From positions 1 to 64,000 of the forward strand of contig SUTT01000004.1 of NCBI GenBank assembly GCA_015152565.1: a stretch of DNA of 64,000 nucleotides, read 5' to 3'. Positions 18,921 through 27,772 of the stretch are shown here, piece after piece (position 1 is the stretch's first letter; every line of letters starts with the position of its first letter). This DNA comes from Cyanobacteria bacterium SIG27 (GTDB lineage Bacteria > Cyanobacteriota > Vampirovibrionia > Gastranaerophilales > Gastranaerophilaceae). The notes beneath the pieces are model-generated. The model was not told the origin of the DNA, ran no database searches, and saw nothing but the letters and a program-made list of their open reading frames with translations. The position numbers and the translations under genes are program-made.

Positions 18921-20381
18921 ATGGAATTACTTAAAAAGACGGCTGTTGAACAACATAAAGCCCTTGTTAATAAAGAAGTAAGTGCGCTTGAATTAACAAA
19001 AGCTTCAATTGAAAGAATTGAAAAACTTGATAATGAACTTGGATGTTTTAATTCAACAACATTTGATAGCGCAATTGAAACTGCTAAAAAAGTTGACGAA
19101 AAAATTGCCGCAGGTGAAGAAATTCCAATGCTAGCTGGTATTCCAACAGCTCTTAAAGATAATATGAATATGACAGGTTCAAAAACTACTTGCTCATCTA
19201 AAATTTTAGAAAATTTTGTATCTCCATATGATGCAACAATAACTACAAAATTAAAAGAAAACTTGGTTCCAATTTTGGGAAAAGCAAATTTAGACGAATT
19301 TGCAATGGGTTCAAGTAATGAAAACTCCGCTTTTGGAATAGTTAAAAACCCATATAACTTAAAAAAAGTTCCAGGGGGTTCTTCTGGCGGTTCTGCTGCA
19401 AGTGTTTCAGCAAGCGAAGTAACTTTATCATTAGGTTCAGATACAGGTGGATCAATCAGACTTCCAGCATCATTTTGTGGTATTACAGGCTTTAAACCTA
19501 CTTATGGTAGAGTTTCAAGATATGGCTTAATTGCTTTTGCTTCATCATTAGATCAAATTGGTCCTTTTGGAAGAAGCATTGAAGATACAACTTTATTATA
19601 TGAAGCAATTGCAGGCTACGATGCTAAAGATTCAACAAGCTTAAAACTTGAAGTTGGTGATATTTATAACAATTTAAAAAGAGATATCAAAGGTTTGCGT
19701 GTTGGCGTTATTAAAGAATTAATGGCAGAAGGTGTATCGGATGATGTTAAAGCATCAATTGAAAATGCTATTAAAACTTATGAAAAATTAGGAGCTGAAA
19801 TTAAAGAAATTTCTCTTCCATTATTAAAACACTCAATTGGTGTTTATTATATCGTTGCAACAGCAGAAGCAAGCTCAAATTTAGCTCGTTTTGATGGTGT
19901 TAAATATGGCTATAGAGCAGCTGACTGCGAAAACTTATTAGATATGTATTGTAAAACCAGAGCCCAAGGCTTTGGTCCTGAAGTAAAAAGAAGAATAATG
20001 CTTGGAACTTATGCTCTATCAAGCGGTTATTATGATGCATATTATAAAAAAGCTCAACAATTAAGAAGATTAATTGCAAATGATTTTAATAAAGCATTTG
20101 AACAAGTGGATATCTTAGTTTCTCCAACATGTCCAACTACAGCATTTGATTTAAATTCTAAGGCAAATAATCCTCTTGAAATGTATTTAACAGATATAGC
20201 AACAATTTCATCTAACCTTGTTGGAGCACCTGCGCTATCAATGCCTTGCGGATTTGATAAAGAAGGAATGCCAATTGGTTTACAAGTTATAGCAAAAAAC
20301 TTAGATGAATTAACTCTTCTTCAAGCATCTTATGCATTAGAACAAGAACTTGGAGTTTATCTACAAAGACCAAATATTTAA
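18921..20381 (+). CDS. gatA: Glu-tRNA(Gln)/Asp-tRNA(Asn) amidotransferase subunit A
   Basis: Glutaminase/amidase subunit of the GatCAB complex, supplying ammonia to convert misacylated Glu-tRNA(Gln) or Asp-tRNA(Asn). The protein is 486 aa, full length. The amidase-signature catalytic triad is visible: Lys in PTALKDNM, cis-Ser in PGGSSGGSAAS, and nucleophile Ser in GSDTGGSIRLPA. SD GGAG precedes the ATG. gatB and gatC are not adjacent. The final hairpin serves as a terminator shared with the convergent XRE gene. Confidence 0.97.
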   Translation: MELLKKTAVEQHKALVNKEVSALELTKASIERIEKLDNELGCFNSTTFDSAIETAKKVDEKIAAGEEIPMLAGIPTALKDNMNMTGSKTTCSSKILENFVSPYDATITTKLKENLVPILGKANLDEFAMGSSNENSAFGIVKNPYNLKKVPGGSSGGSAASVSASEVTLSLGSDTGGSIRLPASFCGITGFKPTYGRVSRYGLIAFASSLDQIGPFGRSIEDTTLLYEAIAGYDAKDSTSLKLEVGDIYNNLKRDIKGLRVGVIKELMAEGVSDDVKASIENAIKTYEKLGAEIKEISLPLLKHSIGVYYIVATAEASSNLARFDGVKYGYRAADCENLLDMYCKTRAQGFGPEVKRRIMLGTYALSSGYYDAYYKKAQQLRRLIANDFNKAFEQVDILVSPTCPTTAFDLNSKANNPLEMYLTDIATISSNLVGAPALSMPCGFDKEGMPIGLQVIAKNLDELTLLQASYALEQELGVYLQRPNI

Positions 20382-20397
20382 AAAGTTATAAGATACT

Positions 20398-20427
20398 AAA
20401 AAGACTGGGCTAAAACCCAGTCTTTTT
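20398..20427. terminator. Bidirectional terminator gatA / XRE regulator 2
   Basis: AAAAAGACTGGG / CCCAGTCTTTTT with a short loop, with A and T runs on both sides. It overlaps the stop codon of the minus-strand regulator gene. Confidence 0.9.
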
Positions 20428-20746
20428 AGTTAAAAATATTTGCTATAATTTTAAAAACTAATTCAACATCGCTTTTTGAAGCATTTTTTAAATAATTATT
20501 AATTTCTTTAATTAAAACTTCTTTATCGTTTTTATGCTGAAAAGAAAATAAGGCATTAATTTCAACATTTAGTGCAGAGGCTATTTTTTCAATGTTTTCT
20601 AATGTTGTAAAGCTTCTTCCTGTTTCAATTCTGCTTATATGGCGAGATTCCATATTTACCATTTCAGCTAATTGTTCTTGGTTTAAGCCTCTTTTTTCTC
20701 TAATTTCTTTAATTCTTGCGCCAAAATTTTTCTTAGCTGAATTCAT
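20426..20746 (-). CDS. XRE-family helix-turn-helix regulator 2
   Basis: A 106-aa Cro/C1-type regulator. The HTH spans about residues 10-64 (IKEIREKRGLNQEQLAEMVN, then ESRHISRIETGRSFTTLENIEKIASAL), followed by an about 35-residue C-terminal helix region ending VFKIIANIFN. It aligns along its whole length with the regulator at 16053 (NLEKIANALDVT / NIEKIASALNVE). It is divergent from prepilin-like gene 2 with 144 bp between, the same arrangement as module 1. SD AGGGGAG is strong. Confidence 0.87.
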   Translation of the reverse strand: MNSAKKNFGARIKEIREKRGLNQEQLAEMVNMESRHISRIETGRSFTTLENIEKIASALNVEINALFSFQHKNDKEVLIKEINNYLKNASKSDVELVFKIIANIFN

Positions 20747-20820
20747 TTTTTCTCCCCTATTTTTGTCTATTATAATTTTTTAAATTATTTTTATAAGGAC
20801 TAATTGTGTAGAATTACATG

Positions 20821-20849
20821 TTGACTTTCATCATTTGATGTTGTACTAT
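20821..20849 (+). promoter_or_regulatory. Promoter of prepilin-like gene 2
   Basis: TTGACT-N17-TACTAT, with an expected start near 20856 and a leader of about 35 nt. It matches the module 1 promoter over most positions including the spacer (TTGACTTTyAT...TTGTACTrT). Confidence 0.75.
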
Positions 20850-20890
20850 CAATTTGATTTATTGAAAAAAGTAATGGAATTCTATATTTA

Positions 20891-23473
20891 ATGTCTAAAA
20901 AGTATAATGCTTTCTCTTTAGTTGAAATATTAGTTGCTTTGATAATTATCTCTCTAATAACGGCGGCTATGGCACCAGCCATCACAAAAAAACTTTCAAG
21001 CTCAGCTATTACAATCGTTGGTGGTGGAGGAGGTGGCTCTTACAATCCTTTTGGAAACGTGTCTTCTCAGGAAGATTGCGATAAATTAGGAGAAAATTTA
21101 TTATATGTTGAAACCGATAGCGAAAATCATACCGGAAAATGCGTTGAACATGAAACTGGTCCAACGGCTTGCAAAGATACAAACGGGGCTCCCAGTAAAG
21201 AATGTTGTAAAGAAGTTGGAGCTGTATATATATCCTCTGAAACAACTGATGGATTGTATACAGGAACACCAATTTGTATGACTTCATTCAATCCATCGGA
21301 TGATGCGAATTTTCAAACAAATGATTTGAACTTTCCAAAAATTGGTGTATCGATGCTACCCAGCGGTATTGCATGTAAATCATCAGGAAATTGTTGTTGG
21401 AAAGGTAATAGCAGTAGCAGTAATTGCGATAATGTAACAGGTTATTCTGGTTGCACAAGAACAGTTTGCCAATATAAAGCCGCAAAAGCAATTTGTGAAA
21501 ATTGGGCGCCTGCTAATTCTAAAGTAGGTTCTTGGAGGCTGCCAACGGATAGCGAATTAACTAAAATCGCAAATGTTATTTCCAATGAAACTTCTGAAAA
21601 AAGCTATATTGATAGATATATGGGTTCTCAAGGTTTAAAATTTTGCGCAACAGCAAATACATCTGGTGACGCTTGTGATGATGATGGTTCGTCAAGTTTA
21701 TGCAAGGGCGCTTCTACTCATACAAGCGAGTCGGAAGGAAATACCACTTCTTGTGTTCCATATAATATTTGGTCACTAACATCAAATTCAATGGAAGTTA
21801 TTAATGGTGGCGCAAGGATTGGTTACCTTTTAAATTCAATTACATTACCGACTGACCACGCCAATTTCGCTTTTTCATATAGATGTGTAAGTGAAAATGT
21901 AAACAAAATTGATGCAACTTATGTTGCACCTCCGACAAGAACACCTGATGAAAATGAACCAAAAAACCAAGCTGATTGTAGCGCAATTTCTCCCAACTTA
22001 TTATTTATTGAAGCAAAATACAATGGAGTAAATGGGAAAAATTTATGTGTAACTAAGTATAATACAGGTGATGTCAAAGGTCCGCAAATAAATTACATAG
22101 AAAATAGCGTTTCAATGCTTGATTCAGGAGTTTTATGTAAATCAAGCGGAAATTGCTGTTGGGGCAATGGACAAACAGCTTCAACTGATGACGTCACCTC
22201 AGTATGTACCGATAGCACAGGTGATTATTCAGGTTGTACAAGAACCGTATGTCAACATAGGGCAGCAAAAACAATTTGTGAAAATTGGGCACCTAATTCA
22301 GCCACTTATGGTAATTGGAGATTACCAACCAACAGCGAAGTTGCAAGCTGGAAAGAATATTTATTATTAGAATCTTCTTTATATAGTTTTTTAAATAGTT
22401 ATCAAGGTAAAAACGGATTACAGTTATGTTGTGACCACGGTGGGTGCAACACAACAGGCGCGGCTAATGATTGTGATGATAATTATACTAGTTCATATTG
22501 TAACGGTGCAGCCGTATTAGGTAGTTATGAAGGTTCTACATATAATACTTCATGCATTCCATCTAATTTATGGACAAATACTGCTTCAACTCTAGATGTT
22601 GCAGAAGAAGGTAAAATTTGCACAGGATATTTATTTGATTGCAATTATGCTCTACCTACTAATCCAGAAAATTATGCACTTTCAGCAAGATGCGTAACCG
22701 ACAATATAAAAGTACCATCAAAAACAGAAGATGAGTATATTCCTGATACAAATGAGCCAAAAAATCAATCTGATTGCGATGCTATAGCAAATAATTTGCT
22801 TTTTGTTAAAGCTAAATATAATGGGCAATATGGTAAAAACTTATGTGTTACAAAGTTTAATGCAGGTGAAACAAATGGAGCACATTTAACAGAGGAGCAA
22901 TATCAAAATTTAGGAATAAGTGTTGTGAATTCTTCAACTTCTTGCACAAGTGGATATTGCTGTTGGGGAAATGGTCAAACAGCTTCAAGTTCAAATTGTA
23001 CGGACATTGTTGGGAATTATTCAGGTTGCACAAGAACAGTTTGTCAATACAAAGCAGCAAAAGCAATTTGTGAAAATTGGGCGCCTGATGAACAAAGTGC
23101 GCATAAATGGCGTTTGCCAACAATTAATGAAGCAACGGGTTGGATGGACACTTTGAATTTAGAATCAAGACAATCGCATATTTTATCTATATATGCGGGT
23201 CTTAACGGCTTGCAATTGTGTGCAGGTAATGCGCTAAATGGAGCAAATACGTGCGATGATAATAGTACATCTAATTATTGCAAAGGTGCAAGTATTGATA
23301 GTACGATGGGCACTTCTTGTGTTCCCTATAATCTTTGGGTTGATGGTGTTACCAGTCTTCAATTACTTTCTAGTAAAACGGTTTTAGGATATTTATATGA
23401 CGGAACAAAAGTATTGCCTTCAAATCCGCAAAATTATGCTTTTTCTACAAGATGCGTTTATGATGGAGGATAA
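20891..23473 (+). CDS. Giant prepilin-like protein with three DUF1566-like repeats
   Basis: An 860-aa protein. The short leader MSKKYNA is followed by FSLVEILVALIIISLITAAMA, a type IV prepilin motif with Glu+5, then a Gly-rich hinge. Three repeats of about 260 aa follow, each with NLLFV(E/K)AKYNG-like entry, a CCW(G/K)NG segment, YSGCTRTVCQ(Y/H)(K/R)AAK(A/T)ICENWAP, a WRLPT core and a closing RCV. The repeats belong to the same fold type as those of the 12807 gene but lack the Cys-rich spacer modules. No pilus assembly gene is in the window. It is probably surface-exposed through the class III signal; the ligand is unknown. Promoter and 3' UTR are shared with the first gene. Confidence 0.8.
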   Translation: MSKKYNAFSLVEILVALIIISLITAAMAPAITKKLSSSAITIVGGGGGGSYNPFGNVSSQEDCDKLGENLLYVETDSENHTGKCVEHETGPTACKDTNGAPSKECCKEVGAVYISSETTDGLYTGTPICMTSFNPSDDANFQTNDLNFPKIGVSMLPSGIACKSSGNCCWKGNSSSSNCDNVTGYSGCTRTVCQYKAAKAICENWAPANSKVGSWRLPTDSELTKIANVISNETSEKSYIDRYMGSQGLKFCATANTSGDACDDDGSSSLCKGASTHTSESEGNTTSCVPYNIWSLTSNSMEVINGGARIGYLLNSITLPTDHANFAFSYRCVSENVNKIDATYVAPPTRTPDENEPKNQADCSAISPNLLFIEAKYNGVNGKNLCVTKYNTGDVKGPQINYIENSVSMLDSGVLCKSSGNCCWGNGQTASTDDVTSVCTDSTGDYSGCTRTVCQHRAAKTICENWAPNSATYGNWRLPTNSEVASWKEYLLLESSLYSFLNSYQGKNGLQLCCDHGGCNTTGAANDCDDNYTSSYCNGAAVLGSYEGSTYNTSCIPSNLWTNTASTLDVAEEGKICTGYLFDCNYALPTNPENYALSARCVTDNIKVPSKTEDEYIPDTNEPKNQSDCDAIANNLLFVKAKYNGQYGKNLCVTKFNAGETNGAHLTEEQYQNLGISVVNSSTSCTSGYCCWGNGQTASSSNCTDIVGNYSGCTRTVCQYKAAKAICENWAPDEQSAHKWRLPTINEATGWMDTLNLESRQSHILSIYAGLNGLQLCAGNALNGANTCDDNSTSNYCKGASIDSTMGTSCVPYNLWVDGVTSLQLLSSKTVLGYLYDGTKVLPSNPQNYAFSTRCVYDGG

Positions 23474-23486
23474 TTTATAAAGTTTT

Positions 23487-23537
23487 TCATGTTATTTTTT
23501 AAATCGTGTTGGAGAGGTATACCTCTCCTTTTTTTAT
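23487..23537 (+). terminator. Conserved 3' UTR and terminator of prepilin-like gene 2
   Basis: TTTCATGTTATTTTTTAAAT, then CGTGTTGGAGAGG-TAT-ACCTCTCC and a T run. The hairpin stem is at 23511-23528. It is nearly identical to the element after the first prepilin-like gene. Confidence 0.88.
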
Positions 23538-23543
23538 TTTAGA

Positions 23544-23630
23544 CTGTCATTCAAAGGGCGAAGCCCGAAGAATCTAGTTAAAAGGTAAAAAGTTAGCATA
23601 TAGATTCTTCGCTATTGCTCAGAATGACAG
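23544..23630. repeat. Palindromic repeat unit 1 (GTCATTC family)
   Basis: Ends CTGTCATTC and GAATGACAG, with inner arms GAAGAATCTA / TAGATTCTTC. It looks like a non-autonomous palindromic repeat. Together with units 2 and 3 it fills the 314-bp gap 23474-23787, in which no gene is visible. Confidence 0.8.
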
Positions 23631-23654
23631 GTTATTATAATTATTTAAGCACTC

Positions 23655-23730
23655 GTCATTCAGAAGGCGATGTCCGAAAAATCTTTTGTATTTTAAAGAT
23701 CCTTCGGTCGTTTCACTCCCTCTGGATGAC
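23655..23730. repeat. Palindromic repeat unit 2 (GTCATTC family)
   Basis: Begins GTCATTCAGA and ends TCTGGATGAC, with AAAATCTTT and AAAGATCC as inner arms. A diverged copy of unit 1. Confidence 0.7.
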
Positions 23731-23741
23731 AATTCTATGCT

Positions 23742-23773
23742 ATCGTTCTGAGTGCAAAGCCCGAAGAATCTAA
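23742..23773. repeat. Half repeat unit 3
   Basis: CGTTCTGAGTGCAAAGCCCG and AAGAATCTA, matching the left half of the family without a right arm. Confidence 0.6.
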
Positions 23774-23787
23774 TAAAATATTTGCGG

Positions 23788-24267
23788 CTATCTTTTAATC
23801 GTCAATCTTTCTAAAAACCTTGCAAAGCGAACAATTGGAGTTTCTTCATCTTTTGAAATTGAATCAACTAAAATTGTAACCATACCAGCTCTTTCACCAC
23901 CCAAAATATCACTTAGAGGTCTATCACCTATCATTGCAACATTAATTGGATCAAGCTCTAAATCTTTGCAAGCTTTTAATAGTACGTGGGTTGCTGGCTT
24001 TGCAGCTTTGGCATAAATTGGAATATCGGTTTGTGATTTTGCTTTTTTAATGTATTCCATATTTTTATTATTTGAAATTATCGCAAGCTTAAAGTTAGAT
24101 TTTAAATCATTTAAAAATTGAACTGTTTGAAAAGAAAACTTTCCACTTTTTGATTTCATTAAAGTAGAATCTAAATCGAAAAATAGTCCTTTTATCCCAT
24201 CTTCTCTTAATTTTGCAATATCAATATCATAAATTGATTCTAGATTATAATTAGGCCTTAATAGCAT
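23788..24267 (-). CDS. YqeG-family HAD-IIIA phosphatase
   Basis: A 159-aa cytosolic HAD-superfamily protein of the YqeG type. Motif I is FFDLDSTLM (nucleophile Asp), motif II is LAIISNN, a Lys follows in AKAAKPA, and motif III is MIGDRPLSDILGG. The family resembles phosphatidylglycerophosphate phosphatases of cyanobacteria and plastids, but the substrate is not settled here. The start overlaps the stop of the U32 peptidase gene by 1 nt (TAATG), so it is translationally coupled. Confidence is high for the family, moderate for function. Confidence 0.9.
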   Translation of the reverse strand: MLLRPNYNLESIYDIDIAKLREDGIKGLFFDLDSTLMKSKSGKFSFQTVQFLNDLKSNFKLAIISNNKNMEYIKKAKSQTDIPIYAKAAKPATHVLLKACKDLELDPINVAMIGDRPLSDILGGERAGMVTILVDSISKDEETPIVRFARFLERLTIKR

Positions 24268-25496
24268 TAGTTAAATTCCTTCATACCTTTTGTTCTAATA
24301 AGAGCAAAGTTTGCTTCTTTTTTCCATTTATCATCGTCACATTTGAAAGTTAAATTAATCTCATCATTAGTATTTGCAGTGTCTACTTCGCCTTTTTTAT
24401 TGTGATTAATTTTAATTACAGTTGCTAATGTTGAATAATTTGGGGTGATAATTTCAATTTCATCATTTAAAAGAATTTTATTTTTAATTAAAAATTCATA
24501 CTCATTTTCATTAATTTGCTTTTGACAAATTCCAAGAAAATCAGAACCCGCTAGCCCTTTTGAAATATCATAAGAATAGCTTGATGAATTATTATTATCT
24601 AAGAAAAATCCCTCAGTATAGCCTCTATTTCCTACTTTTAATAGTTCATTAAATGCGACATCAGTGTTCATTTTATTATCAATAACTTGGCGATAAGTTT
24701 TAGCCACAGCAGAAACGTAATATAGGCTTTTTGTTCTTCCCTCAACTTTAAATGAATCTATTCCAAGGTCGCAAAGTTTTTTAATATGATGAACAAGACA
24801 CAAATCCTTGGTTGACATAATATGAGAACCTTTATCATCTTGGATTATTTCAAAATATTCATTTGGTCTTGTTTCTTCAAGTAGCTTATAGCTCCATCTG
24901 CAAGCTTGGGCACAATTTCCTTGGTTTGCTTGGCGCTCGCCTTTAGTCATATAATCTGATAATAAACATCTTCCAGAATAGCCCATACACTGAGCTCCAT
25001 GGATAAACATTTCAAGCTCTATATCAGGGCAATTTTTTCTTATTTTTTCGATTTTTGAATATGACAATTCTCTAGCTAAAACCACCCTTGTTGCACCCAT
25101 ATCTTGCCAAAATTTAACAGTTTCAGAGTTTAAAATATTTGTTTGAGTTGAAATATGAATTTCCATATCTGGAATTTCTTTTTTAATAACTCTATATATT
25201 CCAAAATCGCTTACAATAACCGCATGAGGTTTAGCATTGGCTAAGACTTCAATTGTTTTATAAAGCTTTTCAATATCTTTATCATAAGCAAAGATATTTA
25301 AAGTACAATAAACTTTTTTATTTAAAGCATTGGCAATATCAACTGCTGTTTTAAGATTGGTTTCATCGATTAATTCACCTTTGCGAAGTGCACGAAGTGA
25401 AAAATCTACCAATCCAAGATAAACTGCGTCTGCTCCATAAGCAAATGCATATTTCATTTTTTCGATACTACCTGCTGGCATTAATAATTCATTCAT
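24267..25496 (-). CDS. Peptidase family U32 protein (TrhP/RlhA-like)
   Basis: A 409-aa protein starting MNELLMPAGSIEKMKYAFAYGADAVYLG, the classic U32 N-terminus. The U32 signature region ELEMFIHGAQCMGYSGRCLL is followed by NQGNCAQACRWSYKL, whose Cys residues are the Fe-S or catalytic cysteines conserved in this family. SFKVEGRTKSLYYV and a C-terminal beta domain complete it. Family members such as TrhP and RlhA act in RNA hydroxylation rather than proteolysis; which applies here is not known. It is the first gene of a two-gene unit with yqeG. TAAAAT lies 6 nt before the ATG. Confidence 0.9.
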   Translation of the reverse strand: MNELLMPAGSIEKMKYAFAYGADAVYLGLVDFSLRALRKGELIDETNLKTAVDIANALNKKVYCTLNIFAYDKDIEKLYKTIEVLANAKPHAVIVSDFGIYRVIKKEIPDMEIHISTQTNILNSETVKFWQDMGATRVVLARELSYSKIEKIRKNCPDIELEMFIHGAQCMGYSGRCLLSDYMTKGERQANQGNCAQACRWSYKLLEETRPNEYFEIIQDDKGSHIMSTKDLCLVHHIKKLCDLGIDSFKVEGRTKSLYYVSAVAKTYRQVIDNKMNTDVAFNELLKVGNRGYTEGFFLDNNNSSSYSYDISKGLAGSDFLGICQKQINENEYEFLIKNKILLNDEIEIITPNYSTLATVIKINHNKKGEVDTANTNDEINLTFKCDDDKWKKEANFALIRTKGMKEFN

Positions 25497-25502
25497 AGGA
25501 AA

Positions 25503-25508
25503 ATTTTA
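25503..25508 (-). promoter_or_regulatory. -10 element 6 nt before U32 gene ATG
   Basis: TAAAAT on the minus strand, 6 nt before the start codon. The gap (TTTCCT) holds no SD. Confidence 0.4.
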
Positions 25509-25547
25509 TCATAAACTATGGTAAAATTAACTAAAAAAGGAGTTTAT

Positions 25548-26612
25548 ATGAAAAAATTATTACTTAGTGCATTTTGCGCTCTCTTAATGACAGGTTGCGC
25601 TGTAAATGTAGAAGATGAAACTTTAAGCACTATGGCTAATCCAAATCCTAAAATTTTGACGTTGTTTTCTTCAAAATCTGTTGCAACAGACAAAGTTTGG
25701 GTTGGAACTTTTCAATTGGCATTTAACGATATGAAAAATAATATCATTAAAAAAGATGTTATTTTTGAAAACACAGAGCCAACAAAAGACTTAATTGGTT
25801 TAAATAAAGAAGAATTTAATTCTTCAATGTTAAACGAAAGCTCATACTATACAAGCTACGGTGAAACTTCTCCTGAAGCAAAAGAAAAAATTAAAAAAGG
25901 TATTAAGGAAAAATTTAACGAAACATCAGATGTTCTTGATTTAGCTGACTGGGAAAGAGGCGTTGGAAAATATTACGCTTATGCAATGCTTAAAAAAGAA
26001 TTTGAATACAATGTTGCATTTGATATTTTAGAAAAAGCTTCTTTTAATAATTCAAAAAAACAATATAACTACTTCGGAATTAATAGCGATACAAACGAAA
26101 AAGTATACAAAAACGTAGATGTATTATTCTATAATGATGAAGATGATTTTGCAGTACAACTTTTAACAAAATCAAATGATATAGTTTTATTATATAGAAC
26201 TCAAGAAAATGCTGATTTTAAAACGTTATATGAAGAAATGAATAAAAAAGCTTCTGATTATAAGGGCAGACGTCATTTTTCAGAAGATGATACGCTTAAA
26301 ATTCCAAATATAAAAATTGATTTAATTAAAAGGTATCAAGAATTATGCAATAGAAAAATTGTAGGTACAGATTTAGTATTCTCTGAAGCTCTAGAAACGC
26401 TAAAATTAGAACTAGACAACAAAGGTGGAAAAGTTAAATCTGAAGCAATTATCATGACAAAAAATGATATGGTAATGGCTCCAGTTGCGCTGCAACCAAT
26501 GCATTTAAATTTTGATAAAACATTTGTGATGTTTTTAATTGATGCAGGAAAAGCTGACCCATATTTAGCTTTAAGGGTTGAAGATTTAGAAAAATTTCAA
26601 ACAGAAAAATAA
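25548..26612 (+). CDS. Lipoprotein, possibly serpin-like (tandem copy 1)
   Basis: A 354-aa protein starting at ATG 25548 with SD AAAGGAG; the ORF-track start at 25518 is upstream of the SD. The signal peptide MKKLLLSAFCALLMTGC has a lipobox with Cys17. The mature domain runs LFSSKSVATDKVWVGTFQLAFNDMKNN, then YYAYAMLKKEFEY, and ends ETLKLELDNKGGKVKSEA...NFDKTFVMFLIDAGK...ALRVEDL. That ending follows the serpin pattern of hinge, reactive loop and C-terminal strand (EVNEEGTEAAAAT...FLFLIRD...GRV), but the similarity is weak. It is about 50% identical by eye to the next gene, 9 bp downstream. Confidence 0.7.
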   Translation: MKKLLLSAFCALLMTGCAVNVEDETLSTMANPNPKILTLFSSKSVATDKVWVGTFQLAFNDMKNNIIKKDVIFENTEPTKDLIGLNKEEFNSSMLNESSYYTSYGETSPEAKEKIKKGIKEKFNETSDVLDLADWERGVGKYYAYAMLKKEFEYNVAFDILEKASFNNSKKQYNYFGINSDTNEKVYKNVDVLFYNDEDDFAVQLLTKSNDIVLLYRTQENADFKTLYEEMNKKASDYKGRRHFSEDDTLKIPNIKIDLIKRYQELCNRKIVGTDLVFSEALETLKLELDNKGGKVKSEAIIMTKNDMVMAPVALQPMHLNFDKTFVMFLIDAGKADPYLALRVEDLEKFQTEK

Positions 26613-26621
26613 GAGGTAAAA

Positions 26622-27746
26622 ATGAAAAAAGTTTTATTAACTATCTTGAGTTCTTGTATTTTGTGTGGATGTTCTAATGTAACTCCAGAAGAACCAAAAC
26701 AAAAAACAATTGAGCCGCAAAAAGAAGTTCAGCAAAAAGAAGTTCAAAAACAAGTAAAAAACGAAACAGATGAAAATAAAATTGACTTGTTGACACTATT
26801 TTCATCTAAAACAAAATCTCCGGATAGAGCTTGGGTTGGAACATTTCAACTCGTTTGGAATGATATGAAAAACAATATCATTAAACGTGATATTAAATTT
26901 GTTGACATTACCCCAAGCGAAGAATTAATCGGGTTAAATAATGAAGAATTTAATTCTTCAATGTTAAATGAAAGTTCATATTATACAAGCTACGGTGCAA
27001 CTTCATTTGAAGCAAAAGAAAAAATTAAAAAAGATATCAAAAGAAAATTCAACGAAACATCAGATATTTTAGATATGGGCGATTGGACACCTGGAATTGG
27101 AAAATATTATGCCTATGCAATGCTTAAAAAGAAATTTGAATTTTTAAAAGAGTTTGATGAACTAGAAGAAATGCCATTTAATAATTCGCAAGAGAAATTT
27201 GATTTCTTTGGAGTTAAACCAAGTTCCAATGATGATTTAGATGATAATGTTAGAGTTTTATTTTACGAAAACGAAAATGAATATGCTGTTCAACTTTTAA
27301 CAAAAAATGATGATATTGTTTATTTGTATAGAACAAATGACGATAAAAGCTTTGAAACACTTTATAAAACAATGATTAAAAAATCTAATAATTATACCGG
27401 AGCAAGAAAATTTCAAGAAATTGACACTTTAATGGTTCCAGAATTAAAAGTTGATTTAATGAGAGATTATCCTGAACTTTGCGGAAAAGAAATCGAAGGC
27501 ACAAACCCTCCAATGATATTTTCAACAGCTATTGAAACTTTGAAATTTGAAATGGATAGAAAAGGCGGAAAAATTAAATCGGAAGCATTGATAATGACAG
27601 ATATGGCAATGGTAGCAGCTCCTGATCTTAATAAACCAAGACATTTCAATTTTGATAAAACTTTTAATCTGTTCTTAATTGATGCCGGAAAAGAAAATCC
27701 ATACGCTGCTTTTAGAATAGAAAATCTAAAAAAATTCCAAGAGTAA
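26622..27746 (+). CDS. Lipoprotein, possibly serpin-like (tandem copy 2)
   Basis: A 374-aa paralogue of the preceding gene, 9 bp away, with its own SD (AGAGG). Signal peptide MKKVLLTILSSCILCGC with lipobox; Cys17 is the likely lipidated residue. A Gln/Lys-rich linker (residues about 20-50) is present only in this copy. The conserved blocks are WVGTFQLVWNDMKNNIIKRD, FNSSMLNESSYYTSYGATS, KFNETSDILDM and NFDKTFNLFLIDAGKENPY. The variable segment between hinge-like KGGKIKSEA and FNFDKTF differs between copies, as a reactive loop would. Function unknown; likely envelope-anchored. Confidence 0.7.
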   Translation: MKKVLLTILSSCILCGCSNVTPEEPKQKTIEPQKEVQQKEVQKQVKNETDENKIDLLTLFSSKTKSPDRAWVGTFQLVWNDMKNNIIKRDIKFVDITPSEELIGLNNEEFNSSMLNESSYYTSYGATSFEAKEKIKKDIKRKFNETSDILDMGDWTPGIGKYYAYAMLKKKFEFLKEFDELEEMPFNNSQEKFDFFGVKPSSNDDLDDNVRVLFYENENEYAVQLLTKNDDIVYLYRTNDDKSFETLYKTMIKKSNNYTGARKFQEIDTLMVPELKVDLMRDYPELCGKEIEGTNPPMIFSTAIETLKFEMDRKGGKIKSEALIMTDMAMVAAPDLNKPRHFNFDKTFNLFLIDAGKENPYAAFRIENLKKFQE

Positions 27747-27772
27747 TGTTATGAAAATAATATATCGGGAAT

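Noticed and set aside
12807-23473. A diversity-generating retroelement acting on the lectin-like repeats (ending NSVRCV / RCV).
   Set aside because: The fold resembles known DGR targets, but no reverse transcriptase, template repeat or accessory gene is in the window, and repeat differences are spread out rather than confined to A-to-N positions in one segment.
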